A DNA stretch of 64,000 nt, taken from Calothrix sp. PCC 7507. Lineage in GTDB: Bacteria; Cyanobacteriota; Cyanobacteriia; Cyanobacteriales; Nostocaceae. Position 1 is the stretch's first letter; each line of letters opens with the position of its first letter. The translations under genes were made by a program, and so were the position numbers. This document shows positions 35,816-43,846 of the stretch, one piece after another. The notes below the pieces were generated by a model. It saw only the letters and a program-made list of their open reading frames with translations, did no database searches and was not told the origin of the DNA. The stretch is from contig NC_019682.1 in the NCBI RefSeq assembly GCF_000316575.1, positions 3,160,001 through 3,224,000 of the forward strand, in the 5' to 3' direction.

Positions 35816-37489
35816 ATGACTGAAACAGAGGTAGAAAAGCTGAAGCTCATGGTGGTAGACGATGAGCTAGATAACCTAGATTTACTCTACCGCACTTTTA
35901 GGCGAGATTTTAAAGTATATCAAGCTAGCCATGCTCGTGGTGCGCTGGACATTCTAGACAAAGAAGGCGAGATGGCCGTGATTATTTCTGACCAAAGAAT
36001 GCCAGAAATGAACGGTACTGAATTTCTTAGCCTTACAGTAGAGCGATTTCCCGATACCATTCGGATTTTGCTGACTGGTTTCACAGATGTCGAAGATTTA
36101 GTAGACGCCATTAACTCTGGTCAGGTATTCAAGTACATAACCAAACCTTGGAATCCCGAACGGTTGAAGACATTAGTCGAGCAAGCTACTGATACATATC
36201 GCTTAGTTAAGAAACGCACTCAGGAGTTGCGTCGCGCCTTGCGACGAGAGTCTTTGTATAATGCCGTGACAACAGCAATTCGTGAGTCTTTGGACTACGA
36301 CAGTATGCTGGAAAAGATTGTGGCGACAATTGGACAAACATTCGAGGCTACTTGCTGCTTGCTAAGACCCGTAGAAGGCGATCGCTTGACAAAAGATGAG
36401 TTCTTCTACATGGATGCTCAATCTCACATATCAAGTTGCACCTTCGACCCTAGTCTTTTAATTGAAAAAGTTCTCGAAACGCGACATTATCAGCTAACTG
36501 AAGATACCTATGAAGGTAAGACTTGCCGTCAACTGGTTGTGCCACTATCCTACCAGCAACACCTGCTAGCTGTGCTAGCCCTTTACCAAAAGGGACGTGA
36601 CTATCCCTGGCAAGATGAAGATATACAACTGATTACTGGGGTTACTGAGCAAGCAGCTTTAGCTCTCTCTCAAGCAAAACTCTATCAGCGCCTCCAGGAA
36701 AAGCAACAGCAGCTCCAAAATGAGTTAGAGGTGGCGCGCCAAATTCAACACAACCTGCTACGCCAAAGTTTACCTGATATCCAAGGTGCTAGGGTGCAGG
36801 CATCTTGCTATCCCGCACGGGAAGTCGGAGGGGATTTTTTTGAAGTATTTGTCCATCCTAAAGGTGACTTGTGGTTAGCAGTCGGTGACGTTTCCGGTAA
36901 AGGCGTTCCTGCGGCTTTGTTTATGGCTAGCGCTATTTCGGTATTACGCCGAGAATTATCTCAAGAAACGCCAGCCGAGCCGAATGTGGTCATGCAAAAT
37001 CTTAACCACGCCATGAGCGATGACTTAATTAGCAACAATTGCTTCATCACCCTCGTCTTAGCACGTTACACCCCCAGCACTAAAGATTTTGTCTATGCTA
37101 ACGCCGGACACGTCTATCCTCTTCTTTGGTCAAACCAAGAAAATGGGGACGCACAGCCTAATTACCTCAAGGTAAGGGGTGTTCCTTTAGGTATTTTACT
37201 TAAGTGGGAGGCTAAGTCTGGTCAATTAGTTCTCGCTCCTGGAGATATCCTACTGTTAGCTAGTGATGGAATTACAGAGGCAATGGTATCAAATGATGTG
37301 TTTTTGACTGAAAAAAGCGAACATGGCATTGAGCCATTTAGCCGTTCGATGCTAAATCAAGATGGCCTTTGGAAACTCTTACAGCAAGAGACTCTACCAC
37401 TATCTCTCAACCATTTACTAGCGCGCATCCAGGCAGATAACCATGTTCAAGAAGATGACCAAACTATACTCTCACTGGAGGTTTTATAA
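35816..37489 (+). CDS. REC-GAF-PP2C (SpoIIE/RsbU-type) response-regulator phosphatase
   Basis: A 557-residue three-domain regulator. An N-terminal receiver has Asp59 in VIISDQRMPEMNG and K in YITKPWNP. A GAF domain follows (about residues 150-300: SLDYDSMLEKIVATIGQTFE, then ITGVTEQAALALSQAKLY) and a short coiled coil. The C-terminal PP2C domain has metal-binding aspartates in EVGGDFFEV, AVGDVSGKGVPAALFM and LLASDGITEA. Phosphorylation should switch the phosphatase, which dephosphorylates an anti-sigma-factor antagonist. Its stop codon abuts the gene of an RsbW-like kinase, the usual partner-switching arrangement. Confidence 0.92.
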   Translation: MTETEVEKLKLMVVDDELDNLDLLYRTFRRDFKVYQASHARGALDILDKEGEMAVIISDQRMPEMNGTEFLSLTVERFPDTIRILLTGFTDVEDLVDAINSGQVFKYITKPWNPERLKTLVEQATDTYRLVKKRTQELRRALRRESLYNAVTTAIRESLDYDSMLEKIVATIGQTFEATCCLLRPVEGDRLTKDEFFYMDAQSHISSCTFDPSLLIEKVLETRHYQLTEDTYEGKTCRQLVVPLSYQQHLLAVLALYQKGRDYPWQDEDIQLITGVTEQAALALSQAKLYQRLQEKQQQLQNELEVARQIQHNLLRQSLPDIQGARVQASCYPAREVGGDFFEVFVHPKGDLWLAVGDVSGKGVPAALFMASAISVLRRELSQETPAEPNVVMQNLNHAMSDDLISNNCFITLVLARYTPSTKDFVYANAGHVYPLLWSNQENGDAQPNYLKVRGVPLGILLKWEAKSGQLVLAPGDILLLASDGITEAMVSNDVFLTEKSEHGIEPFSRSMLNQDGLWKLLQQETLPLSLNHLLARIQADNHVQEDDQTILSLEVL

Positions 37490-37492
37490 GTG

Positions 37493-37918
37493 ATGAAAAC
37501 TGAGCTTCATGTACCTAGTGACTTGAATTTTTTAAACATTGTCGAAAATTGGTTGTTAGGATGTCTAAAAATCCAGCTAGGAGAATCTGTTGATTGGTCA
37601 CGACAATCAAGTCGTTTGCGGTTAGCTTTGGTTGAAGCCTACTCCAACGCAGTACGTCATGCTCATAAAGAGCGGTCAAATTTACCAATCTTACTGCGTC
37701 TGGAACTGAAAGACCGGGATCTTGCTTTGGAAATTTGGGACTACGGCGAAGGTTTTGATATGTCCACCTACTTAGCGCCAAATCCTTTAGAAAAACAAGA
37801 AGGTGGCTATGGTTGGCTGATTATGAATCGTTTGATGGATAAAGTAGAGTACCAATTGCAAGTTGATGGTGCTAACTGTCTAAAGTTGAAAGCTACTCTA
37901 CCAGAACTGGTTCATTAA
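37493..37918 (+). CDS. RsbW-like anti-sigma factor / serine kinase (HATPase fold)
   Basis: A 141-residue GHKL ATPase. The N-box is LRLALVEAYSNAVRHAHKER and the G1 box LEIWDYGEGFD. The final lid and G2 region is EGGYGWLIMNRLMDKVEY. Such kinases bind a sigma factor or phosphorylate an antagonist that the neighbouring PP2C phosphatase reverses. GGAGGT at 37477-37482 serves this start. GTG 37490, which abuts the previous stop, is an equally possible start three bases earlier. No antagonist (STAS) gene is in the window, so the third partner is encoded elsewhere. Confidence 0.88.
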   Translation: MKTELHVPSDLNFLNIVENWLLGCLKIQLGESVDWSRQSSRLRLALVEAYSNAVRHAHKERSNLPILLRLELKDRDLALEIWDYGEGFDMSTYLAPNPLEKQEGGYGWLIMNRLMDKVEYQLQVDGANCLKLKATLPELVH

Positions 37919-37953
37919 TACTCCCTTGACTTCTAATTGGGGAATTGTTGGTT

Positions 37954-38835
37954 TTATCGGGCTACTTGTCCTGCCAAAATCTGGTCAATCATGCGGTTGG
38001 CTTGAGAACTGTAACCACCGCCAAATAAATTGAAGTGATTCAGAATGTGATAAAGGTTATAGAGCGGTTTTCGGTGTTCATACCCTGCATCTAAAGGAAA
38101 CACTTCGTTGTAACCTTTGTAAAAAGATGCTGGGAAGCCACCAAATAATTCTGTCATAGCGATATCAACTTCGCGATCGCCAAAATAAGTTGCTGGATCA
38201 AATATCACAGGTTCACCTGACACCGTACACCCCGCATTCCCACCCCACAAATCACCGTGTACTAAAGAAGGCTGCACCTGATGATCTGCCAATAATTCAG
38301 GGATAGCGGCCAATAATCTTTCTTGCAGGGGGAAATTACCACCCCGCCGCCTTGCTAACTGAAATTGATATGAGAGTCGATATTGAGCATAAAACTCTGC
38401 CCAGTCTGCTGTCCAGGTGTTGATTTGGGGTGTGGAACCAATGGTATTGTTAATTTTCCATCCAAACCCTTGACTACTAGTCGCTTTATGCATTGCTGCT
38501 ACATTCTGGCCCATATCTGACCACGATTTGGTATTGTCTCCTCCCATTTCCAGCCATTCCATCACAATGTAGCCGGAATTACCCGCAGTACCCCAGCACA
38601 GCGGTTTGGGTACGCGAATGCTAGCTGTTGTCAGCATTTCCTCTAACCCTAGCGCTTCAGCTTCAAACATCGCCACTTGGGATGCTTGGTTGAGTTTGAC
38701 AAAGTAAGTCAACTCACCATTGGAAACTGCATAACCTTGATTAATACACCCGCCACTAACACTACGCCGCTGCTGACTCTGAAATCTTTCACCACTCACC
38801 CGGCTAATATGAGCATCGATTTCCGTCCATATCAT
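37954..38835 (-). CDS. Fructosamine kinase family protein
   Basis: A 293-residue kinase of the fructosamine/ketosamine-3-kinase family, which phosphorylates sugar adducts on proteins so that they fall off (deglycation). It has the nucleotide-binding start (RRSVSGGCINQGYAV), FVKLNQASQVAMFEAEALGL with the conserved Lys and Glu, VMEWLEMG as hinge, the catalytic loop LVHGDLWGGNAG and the metal-binding DPATYFGDREVDIAM. The length is typical. It is convergent with the RsbW-type gene and lies just upstream of an IS element. Confidence 0.9.
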   Translation of the reverse strand: MIWTEIDAHISRVSGERFQSQQRRSVSGGCINQGYAVSNGELTYFVKLNQASQVAMFEAEALGLEEMLTTASIRVPKPLCWGTAGNSGYIVMEWLEMGGDNTKSWSDMGQNVAAMHKATSSQGFGWKINNTIGSTPQINTWTADWAEFYAQYRLSYQFQLARRRGGNFPLQERLLAAIPELLADHQVQPSLVHGDLWGGNAGCTVSGEPVIFDPATYFGDREVDIAMTELFGGFPASFYKGYNEVFPLDAGYEHRKPLYNLYHILNHFNLFGGGYSSQANRMIDQILAGQVAR

Positions 38836-38871
38836 TTCAGTTACCAGTTAACAGTTAATAGTTAATACTAG

Positions 38872-40005
38872 GACTTACGCATTGACGAAACAACTAGTTT
38901 ATGTATTCAATCAGCACAAACAGCGCTCAAATTATCCAAAACATATTCACGAATAACTTTTGTGAATAGATTCCTTTGGACTTCATACCAATTGTTAATG
39001 ATATTTTCAGAGCGCATTTTTTCTAAACGAACAAATGCTTGAAGCGAGCAAAATATATGTGTTTTGATTGCGTGGCTATCTCTAACCATGAATCGACAAA
39101 TTCCACATACTTGTTTGATGGCTCTATGAAAACTTTCAATTCCCCAATGAGTATCATGAATTGTCACAAATTCACTTCTGGTTATTTGTTGGAGAGCTTC
39201 TTTATCTGGTAGATACAATATATAGTGCCTAGAGTCTTCTTTTTTGAAGTCCTTCCTAAACAACTTGATAAATCCAAATTCTCTCAGATGCGTGACTAAC
39301 CCTTGCTCAGGAAGCTCTAAACTGCTTACATGGCAATACTTTCCTGGTTCATTAGATACAGTTCTGTTCTTCTCAACACCAAATAGAAAACCCAATTTCT
39401 GGTTTCTTAAAAACTTTAAGTTTTCTACTCCTGAGTACCAACTATCTCCTGTCACTAGTCTTGGTTTTACACCCCAATCAATCACTTCAATCAGCATTTC
39501 TTGGAAATAATCGTTCTTGGTTCTCCCCTCCTTTTTGTCATATATTCTGTAATTTATTGGGACTGAATTCCCATGTATGTCGCTGTAATACAGTGTGATT
39601 AAATTTAATCCTTTAATCGCCTTATGGTATTTCCCTGACCAAAAATATCCAATTAATTCTGCGTATTTTGGTTCGCTGTATAGCTTTTCTATTACTGTGT
39701 CATCAACGCTTAAAATACCTCCTTCTAAATTGATTATTTCTCTGACAATGTCGAATAAATCTTTTGGCTCGTATCTTTCTCTCAACAAAAATCTGTTCAC
39801 ACTATCATGTGAAACATCTCCCAAGATTTCTGCTAACCGACTGCACCCTCCATGCTTTGGCTCCGATAGCAAGAACAGGGTGTAATGCTCTAAATTACAT
39901 TGTGCTGTTGAGGGTTTGCTGATTTCTCTAATTGTCCGATACCTTGAAAGTAGACGACATCTTTTTTTCAATGCACTATTTTACCACCTCGTCAATGCGT
40001 AAGTC
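38872..40005 (-). mobile_element. IS701-like insertion sequence (complete)
   Basis: A 1134-bp element. Perfect terminal inverted repeats begin GACTTACGCATTGACGA at 38872 and mirror at 39989-40005. It contains one transposase gene filling almost the whole element. It is flanked by CTAG (38868-38871) and CTAA (40006-40009), which fit the YTAR target preference known for IS701 but are not an exact duplication. Confidence 0.8.
38907..39971 (-). CDS. DDE transposase, IS4/IS701 type
   Basis: A 354-residue transposase with an RNase-H-like DDE core. The first Asp is in ILSVDDTVIEKLY, the second in LVTGDSWYSGVENLKFLR, and the Glu in THWGIESFHRAIKQVCG (the Y/H-E-K block of the IS4/IS701 group). It starts from TTG 39971, because an in-frame stop lies just upstream and no ATG precedes the core; a non-ATG start is plausible. 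The frame is intact from start to stop, so the element may still be active. Confidence 0.85.
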   Translation of the reverse strand: MKKRCRLLSRYRTIREISKPSTAQCNLEHYTLFLLSEPKHGGCSRLAEILGDVSHDSVNRFLLRERYEPKDLFDIVREIINLEGGILSVDDTVIEKLYSEPKYAELIGYFWSGKYHKAIKGLNLITLYYSDIHGNSVPINYRIYDKKEGRTKNDYFQEMLIEVIDWGVKPRLVTGDSWYSGVENLKFLRNQKLGFLFGVEKNRTVSNEPGKYCHVSSLELPEQGLVTHLREFGFIKLFRKDFKKEDSRHYILYLPDKEALQQITRSEFVTIHDTHWGIESFHRAIKQVCGICRFMVRDSHAIKTHIFCSLQAFVRLEKMRSENIINNWYEVQRNLFTKVIREYVLDNLSAVCAD

Positions 40006-40057
40006 CTAAATACCTATTTTGTATGAAGATGCACATAATAATACCCCCCTGTAGTCC

Positions 40058-40264
40058 CAGGGCTGTTTCATTCCCTAAGAAGCTTGAAAAATCAAGGGTT
40101 CTAGCAAAATAAAATTGATGATTTTGCTACCTGGGTATCGAGAAAATAGACAATCGTACTGTTATTTATGTGCTGAATATTCTGTTTCATCGTTACCCAT
40201 ACTTATGATTTTTATCGCTAACCATCTTGACAAATCCTGTTTGAGAGGGAACGAAACAGCCCTG
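40058..40264. mobile_element. MITE with perfect 10-bp target-site duplication
   Basis: A 207-bp non-coding element. Terminal repeats CAGGGCTGTTTCATTCCCT (left) and AGGGAACGAAACAGCCCTG (right) differ at one position. It is flanked exactly by CCTGTAGTCC at 40048-40057 and 40265-40274. A 10-bp duplication fits IS4-family transposases. It interrupted another repeat: closing the gap restores one copy of CCTGTAGTCC followed by the perfect hairpin GTCCCCCCTT-GGT-AAGGGGGGAC (40271-40293). Confidence 0.8.
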
Positions 40265-40406
40265 CCTGTAGTCCCCCCTTGGTAAGGGGGGACGGCGATA
40301 GCCGGGGGGTGAATTATATGCAGCTTCACAAAGAAACGGTATAACATTATCTAACCACTGATAACTGATACTTCGACTACGCTCAGTACAAGTAACTGAT
40401 GACTGT

Positions 40407-41696
40407 TCACTGATATGGTTTCAGGACAACTACACCATAAGCATCTGGGGAAAGATACTGTTGTGCTGCTTGTAGCAAGTCATCTGTATTTTGGGCTTGA
40501 ATATAATCTGGGTAGTTAAACGCAGGTTCTAAATCTCCTATTAAAGATTGATAGTAACCATACAACCCAGCGCGATCGCTTGGTGTTTCGTTACCAAAAA
40601 TAAACCTGTTAGCGACACGCTTCCGCACACGGTCAATTTCCTTGTCTGTCACCAATTCTGTTTGTAGTGTGCGAATATGTTGAGCGATCGCATTTTCTAC
40701 AGCCTCTAAATTTTCCACTGCACACTTAGCGGAAATATAAAACGTTCCTTGCAGTCGATGACTCATATTACTCACAGAAATCGAGGAAACTAGCCCCCGT
40801 TCTTCCCGTAAATCCCTCACCAATCTTGATGTCCGTCCGTGTCCCAAAATTCCTGCTAAAATATCCAGCGCATAAGTTTCATTAAGTTCACTCAACCCCG
40901 GTACGCGCCAAACCATCACCAACCGCGCCTGCTGGAGACTTTCATCAATAAATTCCCGCCGCACAATTGTCGTAAACGCTGGCTCCGGAATCACTCTTGA
41001 CCCCTGTACGGGCGGGGTTTCCCCGCCCCTGGTTTCCCCGCCCCTAGTGAATCCTGCAGCCACAATTTCTACCAACTCTTCCACAGGTAAATTACCTACA
41101 ACCGCTGCAGTCATTGACTGGGGTTGATACAACGTCCTGTGAAAATCTCGCATCTGCTGGGGTTGGAGTTGAGAAATCACCGACTCAGGCCCCAATACCG
41201 GACGACGATAGGGTAATTCATCAAACGCCATCTCCATCGCCCGGCGAAAAGTCCTGCGCTGAGGATTATCTTCTGAACGCTTAATTTCTTCCAGAACTAC
41301 CATGCGTTCTCGTTCAAAAGCATCATCAGGAATACTGGCGTTAGTTACTACATCTATTTGTAATGGAGCCAGTTCTGCAAAATCCTTGGGAGCAGTGGTT
41401 ATATAGTAATGAGTATAGTCTTGGCTAGTAGCGGCATTAGTCACAGCGCCTCGCTCTTCAATTCGGCGTTCAAACTCGCCGCTGGCCAATTTTTCCGTGC
41501 CTTTAAAAATCATATGCTCTAAAAAGTGAGCCATGCCGTTAATGGCATCAGATTCTACCGCAGAACCAACATTAATCCACAAGTTAAGGTTAACGGCTTC
41601 AATTGGCATTTGCTCCGCTACTATCGTCAATCCATTAGGTAATTGGTGTAGCTTTGGCGCATGAAGACGAGGAAATTTTAGCAGGGCTGAGGTCAT
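40407..41696 (-). CDS. M16-family zinc peptidase (processing-peptidase-like)
   Basis: A 429-residue pitrilysin-type peptidase. The inverted zinc motif HFLEH lies at residues 57-61 (MAHFLEHMIFKGTEK), with the third ligand in ERERMVVLEEIKRSEDNPQR. The C-terminal half carries the substrate-positioning block SLQQARLVMVWRVPG and GILGHGRTSRLVRDLREERG. Residues about 217-232 (TRGGETRGGETPPVQG) are encoded by GC-rich palindromic repeat DNA inserted in frame between GNLPVEELVEIVAAGF and the second half. The insertion lies near a domain linker and keeps the frame open. Its 5' end overlaps nothing if the opposite gene starts at 41837. Confidence 0.9.
   Translation of the reverse strand: MTSALLKFPRLHAPKLHQLPNGLTIVAEQMPIEAVNLNLWINVGSAVESDAINGMAHFLEHMIFKGTEKLASGEFERRIEERGAVTNAATSQDYTHYYITTAPKDFAELAPLQIDVVTNASIPDDAFERERMVVLEEIKRSEDNPQRRTFRRAMEMAFDELPYRRPVLGPESVISQLQPQQMRDFHRTLYQPQSMTAAVVGNLPVEELVEIVAAGFTRGGETRGGETPPVQGSRVIPEPAFTTIVRREFIDESLQQARLVMVWRVPGLSELNETYALDILAGILGHGRTSRLVRDLREERGLVSSISVSNMSHRLQGTFYISAKCAVENLEAVENAIAQHIRTLQTELVTDKEIDRVRKRVANRFIFGNETPSDRAGLYGYYQSLIGDLEPAFNYPDYIQAQNTDDLLQAAQQYLSPDAYGVVVLKPYQ
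41010..41052. repeat. GC-rich palindromic repeat inserted inside the M16 peptidase gene
   Basis: GGGCGGGG-TTT-CCCCGCCC (41010-41028) forms a perfect 8-bp stem. It is followed by a second half copy (GGTTTCCCCGCCCC). The same palindrome forms the centre of the family-B MITE at 13463-13567 and, diverged, of the repeat near 21550. Its length keeps the reading frame open. Confidence 0.7.
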
Positions 41697-41836
41697 TGGT
41701 CGTGGTGAGTGGTGAAGGAGCTATTTACTTCTCTATCTTATCTATGATTCTTTTTACAGAAGCGATACTTAGGTTAGGCTATAGTCTACGCACACCCTAC
41801 CATTACCAGAATTATCCCACCAGTAACCTGATCACA

Positions 41837-42259
41837 ATGCCAGAGAATTTTTATCCTTTATTGATCGCTTTCTTCATCCTGTTCACGGTGATTTTAATTT
41901 TCGTACTCAGCGTTGACTGGAATCAGCTGGCGAAACTCTACCGCACCGATGAACCAGCACCAGCAAATCTCTCGCGGTTGGAATATGGTTTGGTGGGTAT
42001 GGCGTATTACAAAGGATCTTTAAACGTTGGTGTTACTCCCCAAGGGCTGTATTTGAGTATTTTTCCTTTGTTTAACTTTGGGCTTCCGCCGTTGTTGATT
42101 CCCTGGAGTGCAATTAGGAAAATTGAGCCGGCTAACCAATTGTTTACGCAACGCTTTCGTTTGTATCTTACTAAGCCAGATGTGAAGATTGTTCTGAGGA
42201 AAGAGGCTTTGGAGGGGGCGAGGAAATATTTGGCTGCACAGGGTATTGAGTGGATTTAG
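41837..42259 (+). CDS. Hypothetical membrane-anchored protein
   Basis: A 140-residue protein with one N-terminal membrane helix ([20 protein letters not shown]) and a soluble C-terminal domain ([58 protein letters not shown]). The last part looks like a PH-like small beta domain, but that is an impression. I chose ATG 41837 (MPENFYPLL). The open frame reaches back to 41654, but that would overlap the M16 start and add unlikely residues. I do not recognise a named family. Confidence 0.65.
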   Translation: MPENFYPLLIAFFILFTVILIFVLSVDWNQLAKLYRTDEPAPANLSRLEYGLVGMAYYKGSLNVGVTPQGLYLSIFPLFNFGLPPLLIPWSAIRKIEPANQLFTQRFRLYLTKPDVKIVLRKEALEGARKYLAAQGIEWI

Positions 42260-42556
42260 ATTTTGCCTTCCAGAATGGTGCCACGAACATTTGCGCCTTC
42301 AAGAATCGCCCCTTGAAGATTCGCATCTACAAGATTTGCACCTACAAGATTCGCATCTACAAGATTTGCACCTACAAGATTCGCATCTACAAGATTTGCA
42401 CGTACTTCTCTCACAAACTTCTGGGCAACTTCCTCTCCCATCTTGCCCTGCATGGCTAATTCATCTAAACCATCAAAAATAATTAGTAATTTTTCTACCT
42501 TATGAGAATTCCAGGTTTGCTGCTCATAGCTATTGTATTCTGTTGGTAGAGATGGC
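42256..42556 (-). pseudogene. Remnant of a NACHT-type NTPase with pentapeptide repeats
   Basis: The frame starts after a TAG near 42558 with no proper start. It reads [20 protein letters not shown], then [19 protein letters not shown], then pentapeptide repeats ([20 protein letters not shown]) ending [19 protein letters not shown] is the Walker B block of NACHT/STAND NTPases. The Walker A part, the rest of the NTPase and most repeats are missing, so deletion has fused the NACHT piece to a short repeat tail. An ATG-initiated 65-residue frame (42453) could still be translated. A family-A MITE sits directly at its broken 5' end. Confidence 0.6.
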
Positions 42557-42565
42557 TAGCCAATA

Positions 42566-42693
42566 TATAGGACTACTATTTGATTTTTAAAATTCACGTA
42601 GGGTGGGCAGTGCCCACCTTATCCTGGTTATGGTGGGCAGTGCCCACCCTACAGATACTTAAATCTGTTCAAAAATTAAACTGGATGCCTATA
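42566..42693. repeat. MITE-like element, family A, copy 2
   Basis: A 128-bp element. The left end is TATAGGACTACTATTTGATT and the right end ATTAAACTGGATGCCTATA. Inside are two GTGGGCAGTGCCCAC palindromes. It shares termini and the GTGGGCA(T/G)TGCCCAC core with the copy at 27162. It lies within 10 bp of the truncated NACHT-type remnant. Confidence 0.7.
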
Positions 42694-42759
42694 TTTAAAC
42701 AATGTTTACTAGTAATTTTACGCAAAGTGACTAGTAAATCTTCGGATTTATACTAAAAA

Positions 42760-42969
42760 GCCTCAAGCGTCAGCCTCAAAGCCTCAAGCGTCAGCCTCAA
42801 AGCCTCAAGCGTCAGCCTCAAAGCCTCAAGCGTCAGCTTCAAAGCCTCAAGCTTCAGCTTCAAAGCCTCAAGTGTCAGCCTCAAAGCCTCAAGTGTCAGC
42901 CTCAAAGCCTCAAGTGTCAGCTTCAAAGCCTCAAGCGTCAGCCTCAGAACCTCAAGCGTCAGCCTCAAA
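42760..42969. repeat. 21-bp minisatellite, ten units
   Basis: Ten contiguous copies of GCCTCAAGCGTCAGCCTCAAA with a few substitutions (GCG/GTG, GCC/GCT). On the minus strand the array is open and would read LRLTLEA heptads for 71 codons. There are no spacers, so it is not a CRISPR array. It lies between the family-A MITE and a larger inverted-repeat element. Confidence 0.85.
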
Positions 42970-42985
42970 GGCTCAAAAATGCCTC

Positions 42986-43180
42986 GGCGAATATGAATTC
43001 GCGGCTACACAAACAAAACCCGCCTTCGCGGGTTTGAAAGAGTTTTGAAGTTAAGGTTAAAAGTGCAGTTAGAAATTCTATCTAGATAGGTAAAACCCAC
43101 CGGACTGGGTTTCAAATCCTCCAATTTTCCTTAGTCTGCGGAGGCAGACTTTGCCTGTGTAGCCGCGAATTCTATTCGCC
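42986..43180. repeat. Inverted-repeat element, family D, copy 1
   Basis: About 195 bp. The ends GGCGAATATGAATTCGCGGC and GCCGCGAATTCTATTCGCC, extended by TACACA/TGTGTA, form near-perfect 25-bp inverted repeats. Inside are GC-rich hairpins such as AAACCCGCCTTCGCGGGTTT. Diverged relatives lie at 50235-50420 and 61678-61970. Confidence 0.7.
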
Positions 43181-43185
43181 TGACT

Positions 43186-43659
43186 TTAGTTGGTGTTTGT
43201 TGCAGCTTTCTTTTTCTTAGAACTGCGGGTAAACCTTCGTCCCATCTCATCGATAACTGTATCTAAACCAGCAACGTCACCGCTAGCCTTGGCGTAATTG
43301 TAAACTGCCAAAGCGGCTGCATAGGCTTCACTACCAGCAGCCATACAGGTATCATCCACAAGTTCTTGCAGTTGCGTCAGCGATAACAATACGGGATACA
43401 AAGCCTCATACAGCCCTAAATCCCGGCGCATCTCTTCTAAATCAAAGGAACGGGGTAAAAAATTCGGGTTTTGTGTCGCCACTTCCAACGCCTTGCTGAC
43501 AAAGGCGCGACTTTTATCACCCATCTTCACAATTGTGCGCCTGTCTTCCGTGGTCAAATCTACCAAAAACGGTAACTTTTCCCGAATCGTCGCTATAGCC
43601 TGCATCACCGCCTCCCGATCGCCTGGGGAAAGATTAGCACTGATACGATTATCTGCCAT
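43186..43659 (-). CDS. Conserved hypothetical protein (cytosolic, helical)
   Basis: A 157-residue soluble, mostly helical protein: MADNRISANLSPGDREAVMQ, then TIREKLPFLVDLTTEDRRTI, then DKSRAFVSKALEVATQNPNF, then LTQLQELVDDTCMAAGSEAY. It ends in a basic tail (SSKKKKAATNTN). ATG 43659 is preferred because AGAGGAGT lies just upstream; an upstream ATG at 43686 lacks this. I recognise it as a widespread conserved hypothetical in cyanobacteria but know no function. Monocistronic. Confidence 0.75.
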   Translation of the reverse strand: MADNRISANLSPGDREAVMQAIATIREKLPFLVDLTTEDRRTIVKMGDKSRAFVSKALEVATQNPNFLPRSFDLEEMRRDLGLYEALYPVLLSLTQLQELVDDTCMAAGSEAYAAALAVYNYAKASGDVAGLDTVIDEMGRRFTRSSKKKKAATNTN

Positions 43660-43846
43660 TTTGATCACTCCTCTGGAATAACTCATCTCAGTATTCCCAA
43701 AGTTAAACAGGCGATCGCTTTCTTGACGGTCAAAATAGCCGTTTTTCCCCAGATTAAAGAGCTTACAAGGTTCGCTTGCGGTTCTGCGTAAGTCCTGGTT
43801 TTGTTACAATTATGAATAATATTAAGAAATATAAACTTAAATCTCA

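Noticed and set aside
42246-42482. Plus-strand frames with repeated [10 protein letters not shown] / IYKICTYK blocks
   Set aside because: They are shadows of the pentapeptide-repeat remnant on the minus strand.
42760-42969. Possible CRISPR array
   Set aside because: The 21-bp units are contiguous without spacers and no cas genes are near; it is a minisatellite.
43070-43135. tRNA-like T-arm (GGTTTCAAATCC)
   Set aside because: The flanking sequence folds into the hairpin of the family-D repeat and no acceptor stem or anticodon arm can be built.
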